Shown here in pieces: positions 17,063 to 26,158 of a stretch of 64,000 nt of DNA; position 1 is the stretch's first letter; each line of letters opens with the position of its first letter. Where the stretch lies: the NCBI RefSeq assembly GCF_009866655.1, contig NZ_CP047420.1, forward strand, positions 2,356,001 to 2,420,000, in the 5' to 3' direction. Made by a program: the position numbers and the translations under genes. Under the pieces are notes generated by a model that was given only the letters and a program-made list of their open reading frames with translations, searched no databases and was not told the DNA's origin. The stretch is from Rathayibacter sp. VKM Ac-2804. GTDB taxonomy: Bacteria; Actinomycetota; Actinomycetes; Actinomycetales; Microbacteriaceae.

Positions 17063-18043
17063 CTAGTGCGCTCGCGGCGGGAGCGCGACCGGGAGGGTCA
17101 ACTCGCCCCGCTCGACGAGGCTCTCCAGGGCCTCGAGGACGGCGGCCTCCGGCTCGTACCGCGGTGCGTAGCCGAGGAGCGTCGTCGCCTTCTCGATCGA
17201 GAAGTACTGGCTGCGGTGCAGGTGGCCCCAGCTCGCGCCGGCGAGGTCCTCGCCCGCGCTCCGGCGGAACTCCTCCCAGCCGATGCTCTCCAGCGTCGCC
17301 TCCTGACCGAACCAGCCCGCGGCGATCTGCGCGAATCCGCGGACGGTCAGCGCCGAGGGGGCGACGATGTGGAAGTCCTCCCCCGCGGCCGCCTCGGGCC
17401 GGGCCACCGCCAGCTCGAACGCCTGGGCGACGTCGTCGGCGTGCACGTGGTGCAGGGACTCCGCACCCGAGCCCGGGATGCGCAGCGTGCCGCCGGTGGC
17501 CAGGGTGTCCCAGACGGAGGGGTCGAGGTTGCCCAGCGGCCCGATCGGCGCCCAGCCGGGCCCGCTGATGTGACCCGGATGCAGCGACGTGGTGCGCAGG
17601 CCGCCCGCCGCGGTCTCGGCCTGGAGGAGGAGGGCGATCGCCTCCTTCTGCCTGCCGTACTCGTCGATGGCGGGCGTCCCCTCGCCCTCGCGGATCGGGA
17701 GCTTCAGGGTGGGTCCGTAGCGCCAGACCGAACCGCAGCTGATCAGGTGGCCGACGTGCCCGCGGAGGCCCTCGACGAGCGCCCGCGCCGAGTCGAGGGT
17801 GAAGCAGACCAGATCGATCACCACGTCCGGACGCAGATCGCGGACCCGCGCGGCGAAGACGCCGTCCTCGTCCTCCTGCTGCCGATCGGCGACGACGCTC
17901 CGCACCTGCTCCCACTCGGGGCCGGCGGTGTAGGGGGTGCTGGTGCCGCGGGTGATGTTCGTGACCTCGTGCCCGGCGCGGACGAGCCGCGGGACGAGGA
18001 AGGAGCCGATGTGGCCGCTCCCGCCGATGACGACGACATGCAT
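17063..18043 (-). CDS. NAD-dependent epimerase/dehydratase family protein
   Basis: A 326-residue extended-SDR protein with N-terminal Rossmann motif VIGGSGHIGSF (residues 5-15), the active-site YGRQK, and SLHPGHISGPG. It should bind NAD(P) and act on a nucleotide sugar or other carbonyl substrate; the substrate cannot be read. ATG 18043 is chosen because GAGGAG precedes it; a longer frame to 18088 lacks a ribosome site. Confidence 0.85.
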   Translation of the reverse strand: MHVVVIGGSGHIGSFLVPRLVRAGHEVTNITRGTSTPYTAGPEWEQVRSVVADRQQEDEDGVFAARVRDLRPDVVIDLVCFTLDSARALVEGLRGHVGHLISCGSVWRYGPTLKLPIREGEGTPAIDEYGRQKEAIALLLQAETAAGGLRTTSLHPGHISGPGWAPIGPLGNLDPSVWDTLATGGTLRIPGSGAESLHHVHADDVAQAFELAVARPEAAAGEDFHIVAPSALTVRGFAQIAAGWFGQEATLESIGWEEFRRSAGEDLAGASWGHLHRSQYFSIEKATTLLGYAPRYEPEAAVLEALESLVERGELTLPVALPPRAH

Positions 18044-18112
18044 GGTGGCTCCTCGGGGTCGGGACGGGGGTGCGCTCCACTCCACCACACCCGGGACCGA
18101 CAGCGGCGATCT

Positions 18113-18559
18113 CTATCCGGCGTCGGAGTCCGCTCCCCCGCGCGCGGCGGCGTCGAAGGCGCGCCGGTTGCCGAGGATGGTGCGCTGGTGCTCGCCGACC
18201 CAGTCCCCGAGGGTGAGCGCCACGGTCTTCAGCGACTCGCCGAGAGCGGTGAGCTCGTACTCCACCCGGGGCGGGACCTCGGCGTGGACGGTCCGGGCGA
18301 CGAGGCCGTCCCGCTCGAGCGCGCGCAGGGTCACCGTGAGCATGCGACGCGAGATGCCGGGGATGATCTGCGAGAGCTCGGTGAACCTCCGCCGCTCGTC
18401 CCCGAGGACCCCGATCACCAGCAGTGTCCACTTGTCGCCGATGCGGGAGAGGAGCGACCGGAACAGGTCCGGGTCGTCGCTCGTGCAGAGCTCGGCCATC
18501 GTCGGCATCGACGCGCTGAGCCGCTCGTGCAGCGCGACATCGGTCTCGTGCCGGGGCAT
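18113..18559 (-). CDS. HxlR family transcriptional regulator
   Basis: A 148-residue winged-helix regulator: SRIGDKWTLLVIGVLGDERRRFTELSQIIPGISRRMLTVTLRALERDGLVART, the core of HxlR/MarR-like proteins, then PPRVEYELTALGESL. One cysteine is present (CTSDD, residue 26), in the place where redox-sensing HxlR members such as YodB and HypR carry theirs. Divergent from an azoreductase-like gene, a pairing known for HypR/YodB. GGAGGAGGACGG precedes the ATG. Confidence 0.88.
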   Translation of the reverse strand: MPRHETDVALHERLSASMPTMAELCTSDDPDLFRSLLSRIGDKWTLLVIGVLGDERRRFTELSQIIPGISRRMLTVTLRALERDGLVARTVHAEVPPRVEYELTALGESLKTVALTLGDWVGEHQRTILGNRRAFDAAARGGADSDAG

Positions 18560-18572
18560 CCGTCCTCCTCCG

Positions 18573-18641
18573 GTTACCGCCGGGTAACGGGAGCTCGTTT
18601 GCGGTAACGGAGACCCGGCGAGCAGAGTTACCGATCGTAAC
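18573..18641. promoter_or_regulatory. GTTACC/GGTAAC operator cluster between hxlR-like and azoreductase genes
   Basis: GTTACC-GCCG-GGTAAC (18573-18588) and GTTAC-CGATC-GTAAC (18627-18641) are inverted repeats, with a lone GGTAAC at 18603-18608 between them. All lie in the 123-bp divergent promoter region. They are good candidates for the HxlR-family regulator's binding sites. Confidence 0.6.
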
Positions 18642-18682
18642 CATAGCCCGGCCGCAGCGGTCGGACCGATCGAAGGAGCGCC

Positions 18683-19336
18683 ATGACCCTCTTCCGCCTG
18701 GATGCCAGCATCCGCACCGAAGGCTCCACGAGCCGCGCCCTGGGCGACCTCGTCGAGGCCGAGTGGAGCGCCGCCCACCCCGACTCCGCCGTCGTCCGGC
18801 GGCACATCGGCGTCGAGCCGATGCCGGCCACCGCCTGGTCCGACGCCGTGACGGCGTCGATGACGCCCGAGTCCGAGCGCACGCCCGGCCAGCGGTCCGC
18901 CGTCGCGCTGGCCGCCGAGCTGACCGACGAGCTCGCCGGTGCCGATGCACTGCTGTTCGCCGTGCCGCTGTACAACTTCGGGGTCTCGCAGCACTTCAAG
19001 TCCTACGTCGATCTCGTGGTGACGGACCCGAGAATGGCGCCCGGTGCGGAGCCGGTGACCCGCGGCATCCCCGCCGTCCTGGTGACGGTGCAGGGCGGAA
19101 ACTACGCCGCCGGCACCCCGCGGGAGGGCTGGGACCACGCGACCGCGTGGATGCGGCGCATCCTCGAGGACGTCTGGCAGCTCGACCTCGAGGTCGTGAC
19201 CCGCGAGTTCACGCTCGTCGGCGTGAATCCGGCGCTCGACCGGTTCACCGAGATCGCCGACGACCTGAGGCGGCTCGCCGAGAGCCGCGCGACCGAGCAC
19301 GGGCGCGCGCTCGCGGGGCTGCGGCGCGCGGCCTGA
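18683..19336 (+). CDS. FMN-dependent NAD(P)H azoreductase/quinone reductase-like
   Basis: A 217-residue flavodoxin-fold oxidoreductase. LDASIRTEGSTSRALGDL binds the FMN phosphate, LLFAVPLYNFGVSQHFKSYVDLV and VTVQGGNYA are AzoR blocks. It would reduce quinones, azo compounds or other electrophiles with NAD(P)H. The divergent HxlR-family gene probably senses the same electrophiles. Confidence 0.85.
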   Translation: MTLFRLDASIRTEGSTSRALGDLVEAEWSAAHPDSAVVRRHIGVEPMPATAWSDAVTASMTPESERTPGQRSAVALAAELTDELAGADALLFAVPLYNFGVSQHFKSYVDLVVTDPRMAPGAEPVTRGIPAVLVTVQGGNYAAGTPREGWDHATAWMRRILEDVWQLDLEVVTREFTLVGVNPALDRFTEIADDLRRLAESRATEHGRALAGLRRAA

Positions 19337-19533
19337 GCGAGGAGGGGCGGGGGCCGGGCGTTCGCGCTCGTCGCCCTCCCGCTCTCGCCGGACGGGCGGC
19401 TGGCGCGATCGTCCGCCCGCTGGCGGCGGTGGAGAGGAGCGCGACGACCACCGCCCGTTCGAGACGCCGCGGCTCGATGGATCCGGGTCGTGAGTGGAAG
19501 GCTCATGTCGCGCATCGCCGCTACCGTGGATCC

Positions 19534-19653
19534 ATGGCCGTGAACGAGAATTCCACCGCGCCGCTCGCGGTCTGGTACTTCGTGGGGGCGACTTTCGTCG
19601 CCACGGCGTCTGGCCTCAATGGTGTGTCGATGGCGTCGAGACCGATCGCGTGA
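19534..19653 (+). CDS. Possible 39-residue membrane peptide
   Basis: An open frame begins at ATG 19534 and contains one hydrophobic stretch (LAVWYFVGATFVATASGL). No good ribosome site is seen. It lies in the 19337-19698 gap, just before a small membrane protein gene. Composition looks protein-like but I cannot confirm expression. Confidence 0.3.
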   Translation: MAVNENSTAPLAVWYFVGATFVATASGLNGVSMASRPIA

Positions 19654-19698
19654 ACGGCCGAGCACTATCGACTCGGTTCACCAGCGGAGGAGAACGCT

Positions 19699-19935
19699 CT
19701 GACTGACGACGCGGTGATCCTCGTTCCCGCTCACTACGACGTCGTCTGGGCCGTCTTCCCGATCCTCAGCGTCGCTCTGCTCATCGTCTCGATCGTGACC
19801 CTGGTCAGAACGAAGACCCTCACGGATGCTGCTCGGGTCGGCTGGACCGTCGTCGTCGTGCTGCTGCCGGTTCTGGGCTCGGCGGCCTGGCTCGTCACCC
19901 TCTGGGCGGGCCGCCGAAGTCGGCCGGCTGAGTAG
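19699..19935 (+). CDS. Small PLD nuclease N-terminal-like membrane protein
   Basis: About 78 residues with two membrane helices (VVWAVFPILSVALLIVSIVTLV and GWTVVVVLLPVLGSAAWLVTLWAGRR), the pattern of the PLDc_N domain found as small stand-alone proteins in Actinobacteria. The start is unusual: GGAGGAGA (19686-19693) is followed six bases later by CTG at 19699, in frame; the next start, GTG 19714, is too far from the ribosome site. I therefore favour the CTG start, reading MTDDAVILVP. Confidence 0.6.
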   Translation: MTDDAVILVPAHYDVVWAVFPILSVALLIVSIVTLVRTKTLTDAARVGWTVVVVLLPVLGSAAWLVTLWAGRRSRPAE

Positions 19936-20004
19936 CGGATACCTCGTCGGCGTCCACTCAACAATCTGCGTGTGCGATGCGGGCGGCCGTTCGGACGCCG
20001 ATCG

Positions 20005-20331
20005 TCAGAGTGAGGACCGAGGACCGCGCAGCAGGCCCCATCCGAACGAGCTCTCCGCGATGAAGTCCTGCAGGTCGCTCTGCACCGCGCGTGCGAAGTC
20101 GGCGAGGTCGGTACCGGGCTGCAGAGCGCGTGCCGATCCGCTCTCGCCGAGGATCTGCCAGTGGACGCGGACGTCGCCGTCGTCCAGGCGTTCGTCCGCG
20201 CGAAGAGGACGCTCCGACCCGTCGATGAAGAGGCGCGTGAAGGAGACGCGCAACGAGGCGCATTCGCGCTCGGTCAGCATCTCCTCGAAGACAGGACTCA
20301 ACGCCTGACGGAGGGCTGCGTCGGTGATCAC
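20005..20331 (-). CDS. Hypothetical protein, 108 residues
   Basis: A small, soluble-looking protein starting at GTG 20331 with GAGGGAA upstream. It has no signal or membrane segment. LRVSFTRLFIDGSERPLRADERLDDGDVRVHWQIL suggests a beta-rich core, and the ending QDFIAESSFGWGLLRGPR is distinctive. I do not recognise a family. It is flanked by small membrane protein genes on the other strand. Confidence 0.6.
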   Translation of the reverse strand: MITDAALRQALSPVFEEMLTERECASLRVSFTRLFIDGSERPLRADERLDDGDVRVHWQILGESGSARALQPGTDLADFARAVQSDLQDFIAESSFGWGLLRGPRSSL

Positions 20332-20479
20332 TGGTTCCCTCCCGAGCCGGCCTCAGTCTGGCACCACAGCGAAAGGGTCGGGATGCGAGAGAGATCTCCT
20401 CCGCTGTCGAGGAGACCGGTCTGCGATCCCCGCAGGGGCTGAGAGCGACGACCGCGATCAAGAGGGGCATGATCACCTC

Positions 20480-20884
20480 ATGGGACGGATCCGGTTCAGC
20501 AGTCCAGGCTGGGACGACGAGGCTGACGTGGACGCACCTGTCGATCCGGATCGGGCTCGGTACGCCCGTGACGACGGTGCACGGTTCACGGCCGTCACTC
20601 TCACCTGCCTGTCCGTCATTCCGGCGACCCTTCTCACCGCGGCGTTCTTCCTCACGCGGCTCCCGCCTCTGGATCGCGACGATCACCCCGGGTGGACAGC
20701 GCCGAGTGCTGCGGTTCTGGCGCCGTGGCTGCTGTTGTTCCTGCTCCCGCCCCTGGTCACGGGGGTCTTCAGCCGTCTCGTCGGTGGCCGGGGCTCCTTC
20801 TCCGGGTTCCGGCACTACGCCGCCATCTGCTTCCTGGTGATGGTTCCGTTCATCGGCCTGTCGGCGCTGTCCCTGCTCGGGTAG
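20480..20884 (+). CDS. Hypothetical membrane protein, 134 residues
   Basis: The first 35 residues are polar (GWDDEADVDAPVDPDRARYARDDG), followed by three membrane helices (about 37-57, 72-92 and 108-132). ATG 20480 is the first sensible start; GAGGGG lies 12 bases before it. No family recognised. Confidence 0.6.
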   Translation: MGRIRFSSPGWDDEADVDAPVDPDRARYARDDGARFTAVTLTCLSVIPATLLTAAFFLTRLPPLDRDDHPGWTAPSAAVLAPWLLLFLLPPLVTGVFSRLVGGRGSFSGFRHYAAICFLVMVPFIGLSALSLLG

Positions 20885-21005
20885 GCGCTACCCGCCGCAC
20901 CGACGGCGATGCGAGCAGCGCCCCCGAAAGGGCGGATCGAGGCCGGGGAACTCACCGGCACAGCCTAGAAGGCAGAGCACTTCCTGAGGGGAGCGCGATC
21001 CGGCC

Positions 21006-21380
21006 TCAACCGATGACCAGAGCGGTCCTCAGCGCCAGCACCCAGCTCGTGATGGAGCCCACGAGAGCCGCGGCTGTCAGGATCCACGCCCACCGAGAAC
21101 CCGAAAGTGCGCTCAGTCGCATCGTGACGAACACGAGAAGGAGGGTCGCCAGGGCGACGGGGAGAAGAGCCGGCCACACGACGTGGAACCCCGTGCACTG
21201 CGGCGGTGCGGACTCGTTGCACCTGACATCGAACCCGTCGAGAGCGAGGCCGGCGACGAGAGCGAGGAGAGTGCCGGCACCCGCGATCACCGCTGCGGTC
21301 CTGAGCGAGTTCGTCTGCACGCCGTCACTCTCGGGCCTGCGAGTGAACGGACGGGGCACCACCATCACTCTTGTCGACAT
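21006..21380 (-). CDS. Hypothetical membrane protein, 124 residues
   Basis: Three membrane helices are predicted by eye (about 28-48, 66-86 and 97-120), with a short extracytoplasmic loop holding two cysteines (RCNESAPPQC). ATG 21380 is assumed; a second in-frame ATG at 21365 is possible. No family recognised. Confidence 0.6.
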   Translation of the reverse strand: MSTRVMVVPRPFTRRPESDGVQTNSLRTAAVIAGAGTLLALVAGLALDGFDVRCNESAPPQCTGFHVVWPALLPVALATLLLVFVTMRLSALSGSRWAWILTAAALVGSITSWVLALRTALVIG

Positions 21381-21643
21381 CGCCGTTCACACGCGCCGCC
21401 GGAAAGCTCCGCCGGATGCGGGAAGGCGGCCCGAGGACTGACGGCACGGTCGCCGCTCTCGGAGTCGTCGCGCTCCGTTCCCTCACCGGAACGCCGATAT
21501 CCGCGCTACGACGCTTCTCCGGCGTGACGGCCGGCGCCGCTGTCGGGGACCGTCAGCGGGTCCGAGGCGAGCTCGACGGCCTCGCAGGAGCGGGACTCGG
21601 CCCCGCGACGGCTCCGCCTCTCCCCGCTCGGTACGGTGGAGGC

Positions 21644-22564
21644 GTGCCCGCCCGCCGTCCTCTCAGCCCGCTGTTCTGGGCCCTCGCGAACGCAGGGTCG
21701 CGCGTTCGCGTCGGATCTCCGCGCGGACTCCCGGACCCGAGCACGCCGCTGCCCGCCCCGACGGACCTGCGGATCCCGACGCGGCACGGCTCGGTCCGCG
21801 CGGTGGTGCAGCGCCCCGCCGTCGACGACCCGGACGCTCCGGTCGTGCTGCAGCTGCACGGCGGCGGTTTCGTCAACCGGTACCCCGAGCAGGACCTGCA
21901 CATCGCCCGAGCGCTGGCGGATCGGCTCGGCGCCGTCGTGGTGCTGCCGGACTACGACACCGGCCCGCGCGTGCAGTATCCGGTCGCCGAGGAGGAGGCC
22001 TACGACATCGCCCGGTGGCTGCAGGCGGAGACCGGAGCGGGGTGGTCCGGGGATCGTCTCCTGCTCAGTGGCGTCAGCGCCGGGGCGAAGCTGGCGATCA
22101 ACGTCTGCCAGCAGCTGCACACCGCAGCGCTGCCGGCTCCCCTGGCCGTCGCGCTCGTCGTCCCGGTGACGGACGTGATCCGCACGGACCGGACATCGGG
22201 CGTCCGCCGCCCGGCCATCAGTCCCTTCGTGCAGCGCTTCGTCGGGTGGGCCTACTTCCCCGACACCGAGCGCCAGCGGGAACCGCTCGCGTCTCCGTCC
22301 CGTGACAGCGCGCTGGCCGCGGCCATGCCGCCGACGCTCGTGCTGACCGGAGGGGACGACACCCTCGCCCCCGAGGGCGCCGAGCTCGCCGCGCGGCTCC
22401 GGAGCGGGGGCGTGCCCACGGAGCACCACGTGTTCGTCGGGTCGGACCACGACTTCGTCGCCGGACGCGATCGCACGGTGATCCTCGAGACGCTCGAGCG
22501 GATCACCGACTTCTTCGCCGTGCACCTCACGCCTCCTCCTCCCGAGGGAAGAAGCGCCCGGTAG
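21644..22564 (+). CDS. Alpha/beta hydrolase (HSL/acetyl esterase type)
   Basis: A 306-residue esterase with the HSL oxyanion motif LHGGGFVNRY, nucleophile in SGVSAGAKLA, acid in GGDDTLAPEG and His in GSDHDF. The family hydrolyses short acyl esters. The GTG at 21644 is chosen because TACGGT stands just upstream, suggesting a leaderless or very short leader; the longer frame upstream has no family match. Confidence 0.85.
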   Translation: MPARRPLSPLFWALANAGSRVRVGSPRGLPDPSTPLPAPTDLRIPTRHGSVRAVVQRPAVDDPDAPVVLQLHGGGFVNRYPEQDLHIARALADRLGAVVVLPDYDTGPRVQYPVAEEEAYDIARWLQAETGAGWSGDRLLLSGVSAGAKLAINVCQQLHTAALPAPLAVALVVPVTDVIRTDRTSGVRRPAISPFVQRFVGWAYFPDTERQREPLASPSRDSALAAAMPPTLVLTGGDDTLAPEGAELAARLRSGGVPTEHHVFVGSDHDFVAGRDRTVILETLERITDFFAVHLTPPPPEGRSAR

Positions 22565-22742
22565 TCGACCGGCCCTCGGGCACGTCCTGTCGCAGCTCCG
22601 GGCGGCCCGCCCGCTGACGTCGCGGCGCGTCACGCGGTCCTGTCGGGGATCCCCTCCTCGGTGCCGGGAGTGACATCGGCGACCCGGGCTGCTCGGTCTC
22701 CTCCGCGGTCGTCGGCGCCGCACCGATCGCGACGCTCCCCAG

Positions 22743-23093
22743 CGGGCCGCACCGCTGTGGAACGTGATGGCCGCCGCCGCGCAGGACGACCCGGCCCTCG
22801 GCGAGGACCTCGCCCGGCAGAGCGCCGGACGCCTCGCCGATCAGCAGGCGTTCGCGCGACTCGTCCGCGGGCCGCTGCGGGACGGCATGGCCGCGGAGGA
22901 GGCGGGCGACATCCTCTACGCCCTCGCCAGCCCGCAGCTGTGGAACCTGCTCGCCCTCGACCGCGGCTGGAGCCCCGAGCAGCTCGAGCGGTTCCTCGGG
23001 AACGCCCTCACCCGCCTGCTCCTCCCGGAGGCACACTCCGGATCTCCCGAGAACCCCCCGCACTCCCCCGAGCACCACCCCGAACCGACCTGA
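22743..23093 (+). pseudogene. C-terminal fragment of a TetR-type regulator
   Basis: The frame reads RAAPLWNVMAAAAQDDPALGED, then RLADQQAFARLV, EEAGDILYALASPQLWNLL and RGWSPEQLERFLGNALTRLLL, which is the ligand/dimer half of a common actinobacterial TetR subfamily. The DNA-binding half is missing: in-frame sequence before 22743 is low-complexity and shows no HTH. It is therefore a broken regulator, although a GTG at 22764 could still start translation. Confidence 0.65.
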
Positions 23094-23106
23094 CCGAGGA
23101 GCCGAC

Positions 23107-23935
23107 GTGGCCCCCCCCGTCCTCCACCGCGGTCGGGCGGCTGCGGAACCGCGCCCTGAACCTCCTCGTGGCCCGCCTGCTCTTCGCGAAGACCCAGAGG
23201 CTCGCGGCGCGGCTGGTCGAGGAGGCGGCGGGCGTGCCGCTGCGCACCTTCGTGCTCGACCTCACCGCGGCGTTCGACCGCTTCGTGCAGCTGGGCCCGG
23301 TGGAGTTCGAGTACCCGCGCACGGACCTCAGCCCGAACGTGGTCTTCGCCGGACCGATCCCGCAGGCTCCGGGGGCGACCGCTCTGCCCGACTGGTGGGC
23401 GGACCTGCACGACGGTCGCCCCGTCGTGCACGTCACCCAGGGGACCCTCGACAACCACGACCTCACGAAGGTCGTGCGCCCCACCCTCGAGGCGCTCGCG
23501 CACGAGGACGTGCTCGTCGTGGTGAGCACCGGCCGTGCACCGCTCTCCTCCCTCGGCCCGCTCCCGGCGAACGCTCGCGCCGCCGAGTTCCTGCCCTACG
23601 AGCAGCTGCTGCCCCTGACCTCCGTGATGGTGACCAACGGCGGCTTCGGCGGCACCCTCCTGGCCCTCAGCCACGGCGTGCCCCTCGTGGTCGCCGGCGC
23701 CGCGGAGGACAAGCCCGAGGTCGCCGCCCGGGTCGCGCACTTCGGCGTCGGCGTCGACCTGAAGACCGGGCGGCCGTCCGTCCCCGCGCTGCACACCGCG
23801 ATCACCGCCGTCCTGCGCGACGCCTCGTACCGCGAGCGAGCGGTCGGGATGGCGGCGTCGATCTCCCGGTACTCCGCGCTGGACACGATCGTCGACGAGG
23901 TGGGCCGCCTCCTCCGCCCGGAGCGGAACGGCTGA
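23107..23935 (+). pseudogene. N-terminally truncated GT1-type glycosyltransferase
   Basis: About 270 residues match the C-terminal half of UGT/MGT glycosyltransferases: RPVVHVTQGTLDN, FLPYEQLLPLTSVMVTNGGFGGTLLALSHGVPLVVAG and KPEVAARVAHFGVGVDL. The acceptor-binding N-terminal domain (about 130-150 residues) is absent. A GTG at 23107 with GAGGAG upstream would start it, but a run of eight C (23111-23118) puts it one base out of frame; seven C would restore MAPPSSTAVGRLRNRALNLL. Whether this is decay, a switchable tract or a base-call error is open. Confidence 0.65.
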
Positions 23936-24174
23936 GACGGGTCCGCGCGGACGTCCGGAGCGGGAGTCCGCCCGGCACCGGCCGCGACGGCCGGCCGTCC
24001 CGAGCCGGCGGAGGATCTCGCGCCGACGGGCCTCCTGTCAACCGACGTCCCTTCCGAGAACTGCGGTCGTAGCGTCGGGGCCGGAAGCTCCACCGGTCGC
24101 CCGTCCCGATCCCCCCGCGACTCGACCGGAGCTCCCGTCTCCGCACTCCGCTTCGGAAGAGAAGGACTCCCCCC

Positions 24175-25005
24175 ATGATCGACAGCACTGACACCGACCG
24201 CCTCACCGGATCCACCGTCTACGACTCGGACGGCGACAAGATCGGCTCGGTCGAGCAGGTCTACGTCGCCGACGACTCCGGCACTCCCGTCTGGGCGACC
24301 GTGCGCACCGGCCTCTTCGGCACCTCCGAGTCGTTCGTCCCGCTCGAGGGCGCCTCGTTCGACACCGACCGCCTGACGGTCGCCTACGACAAGTCCTTCG
24401 TCAAGGACGCCCCGCGCATCGACGCGGACGGCTCTCTGAACGCCGACGAGGAGGCCGAGCTCTACCGCTACTACAACCTCAGCGGCGCGGCCGCGGCCCC
24501 CGAGACCGACAACGTGGACAGCGCCGCCGGCTTCGACGCAGCGGCCGCCGGCACCGGCACCACCACCGGCGTCGACACCTCGGTCGGGCACGACACCTCC
24601 GGCCCCACCACGGACGACGCGATGACCCGCTCGGAAGAGCAGCTGCGCGTCGGCACGGAGCGCGTCGAGGCGGGCCGGGCGCGCCTGCGCAAGCACATCG
24701 TCACCGAGCAGCAGAGCGTCACCGTTCCCGTCAGCCACGACGAGGTCCGCGTCGTCCGCGAGCCGATCACCGACGCGAACGTCGGCGCCGCGACCGCGGG
24801 CCCCGAGCTCAGCGAGGAGGAGCACGAGGTCGTGCTCGGCGAGGACCGGGTCGTCGCCGCCAAGGAGACCGTCCCCGTCGAGCGCGTGTCGCTCGGCACC
24901 GAGACGGTCACCGAGCAGCAGCAGGTCACCGAGGACGTCCGGCACGAGGAGATCGAGGTCGAGGACGACGGCGTCACCCCGCGCCGCGACCGCGACGGCC
25001 TCTGA
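24175..25005 (+). CDS. PRC-barrel and DUF2382 (YsnF/AvaK) domain protein
   Basis: A 276-residue acidic cytoplasmic protein. Residues about 8-80 form a PRC barrel (GSTVYDSDGDKIGSVEQVYV, FVPLEGA). A Gly/Thr-rich linker leads to a DUF2382 repeat domain from about 150 (RSEEQLRVGTERVEAGRARLRKHIVTEQQ, VPVSHDEVRVVREPI, VVAAKETVPVERVSLGTETV). Such proteins are general-stress proteins of unknown mechanism. It is followed by a BrkB gene and a second DUF2382 gene on the same strand. Confidence 0.88.
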   Translation: MIDSTDTDRLTGSTVYDSDGDKIGSVEQVYVADDSGTPVWATVRTGLFGTSESFVPLEGASFDTDRLTVAYDKSFVKDAPRIDADGSLNADEEAELYRYYNLSGAAAAPETDNVDSAAGFDAAAAGTGTTTGVDTSVGHDTSGPTTDDAMTRSEEQLRVGTERVEAGRARLRKHIVTEQQSVTVPVSHDEVRVVREPITDANVGAATAGPELSEEEHEVVLGEDRVVAAKETVPVERVSLGTETVTEQQQVTEDVRHEEIEVEDDGVTPRRDRDGL

Positions 25006-25102
25006 TCCACCCCGCCGGCAGCGGGAGGCTCAGCGCCCCCTGCTGCCGGCACCCCCTTTCCTTTCCCCCAGCGCTTCCCGCGTGAGCAGATCGAGGACGA
25101 CC

Positions 25103-26158
25103 GTGGCCCAGACCAGCACCGAGCGCGACCGCACCGCACCGGACCCTGACGACACCCGCAAGCCCGACGACCCGACGGACGTCACCCAGCGCTCCTGGGG
25201 CTACGTCCTGAAGAAGACGCTGCGCGAGTTCGGCGCCGACCAGTGCACGGACATCGCCGCGGGACTCACCTACTACGCCGTCCTCGCCCTGTTCCCGGGC
25301 CTGCTCGCGATCGTGTCGATCCTCGGCCTGTTCGGCCAGGCCGAGACGACCACGGACACCGTGCTCGAGATCGCCGGCGGCTTCGTCTCGGCCGACGTGC
25401 TCGACACGATCCGCGGACCCCTGCAGGAGCTCACCTCCACCCCCGCCGCCGGTCTCGCGTTCGTCACCGGTGTCCTCGGTGCGCTGTGGTCCGCCTCCGG
25501 CTACGTCGGCGCGTTCGGCCGCGGGATGAACCGCGTCTACGAGATCGACGAGGGCCGCCCGATCTGGAAGCTGCGCCCCACGATGCTCGGCGTCACCCTG
25601 GTGACCGTCGTCCTCCTCGTGGTCGCCGGCCTGATCCTCGTGCTCAGCGGTCCGATCGCGCAGACCATCGGCGACGCGATCGGCCTGGGCGACGTCGCCC
25701 TGACCGTGTGGAGCATCGTCAAGTGGCCCGTGCTGATCGCGATCATGGTCGTCATCGTCGCCGTCCTCTACCACTGGTCGCCGAACGTGCGGCAGCCGAA
25801 GTTCCGCTGGACCAGCCTCGGCTCGATCCTCGCCCTCGTCGTCTGGGCCCTCGCCTCCGTCGGCTTCGCGTTCTACGTCGCCAACTTCAGCAACTACAAC
25901 AAGACCTACGGCGCGCTCGGCGGCGTCATCGTCTTCCTCCTCTGGCTCTGGATCACCAACCTCGCCCTGCTCTTCGGAGCGGAGTTCGACGCCGAGCTCG
26001 AGCGCGGCCGCCAGCTCCAGGCCGGCATCGAGGCGGAGGAGCACATCCAGCTCCCGCCACGCGACACCCGCCAGAGCGAGAAGAAGGCGAAGAAGCACGC
26101 CGAGGACGTCCAGGACGGTCGCGAGCTCCGCGAGACCGCCGGACATCCCGACCGATGA
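25103..26158 (+). CDS. YihY/BrkB family membrane protein
   Basis: A 351-residue membrane protein with six or seven helices and the YihY core: KKTLREFGADQCTDIAAGLTYYAVLALFPGLLAIVSILGLFG and GFAFYVANFSNYNKTYGALGGVIVFLLWLWITNLALLFGAEFDAELER. The tail is charged and basic. Function is unresolved; it is not an established RNase. GTG 25103 is preferred over GTG 25082 because GAGGA precedes it. ATGA overlap with the next gene. Confidence 0.88.
   Translation: MAQTSTERDRTAPDPDDTRKPDDPTDVTQRSWGYVLKKTLREFGADQCTDIAAGLTYYAVLALFPGLLAIVSILGLFGQAETTTDTVLEIAGGFVSADVLDTIRGPLQELTSTPAAGLAFVTGVLGALWSASGYVGAFGRGMNRVYEIDEGRPIWKLRPTMLGVTLVTVVLLVVAGLILVLSGPIAQTIGDAIGLGDVALTVWSIVKWPVLIAIMVVIVAVLYHWSPNVRQPKFRWTSLGSILALVVWALASVGFAFYVANFSNYNKTYGALGGVIVFLLWLWITNLALLFGAEFDAELERGRQLQAGIEAEEHIQLPPRDTRQSEKKAKKHAEDVQDGRELRETAGHPDR

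Noticed and set aside
22661-23935. One continuous 424-codon frame joining TetR region and glycosyltransferase
   Set aside because: Its first 150 residues are in the wrong frame for the TetR tail and are low-complexity; only the transferase part is real.
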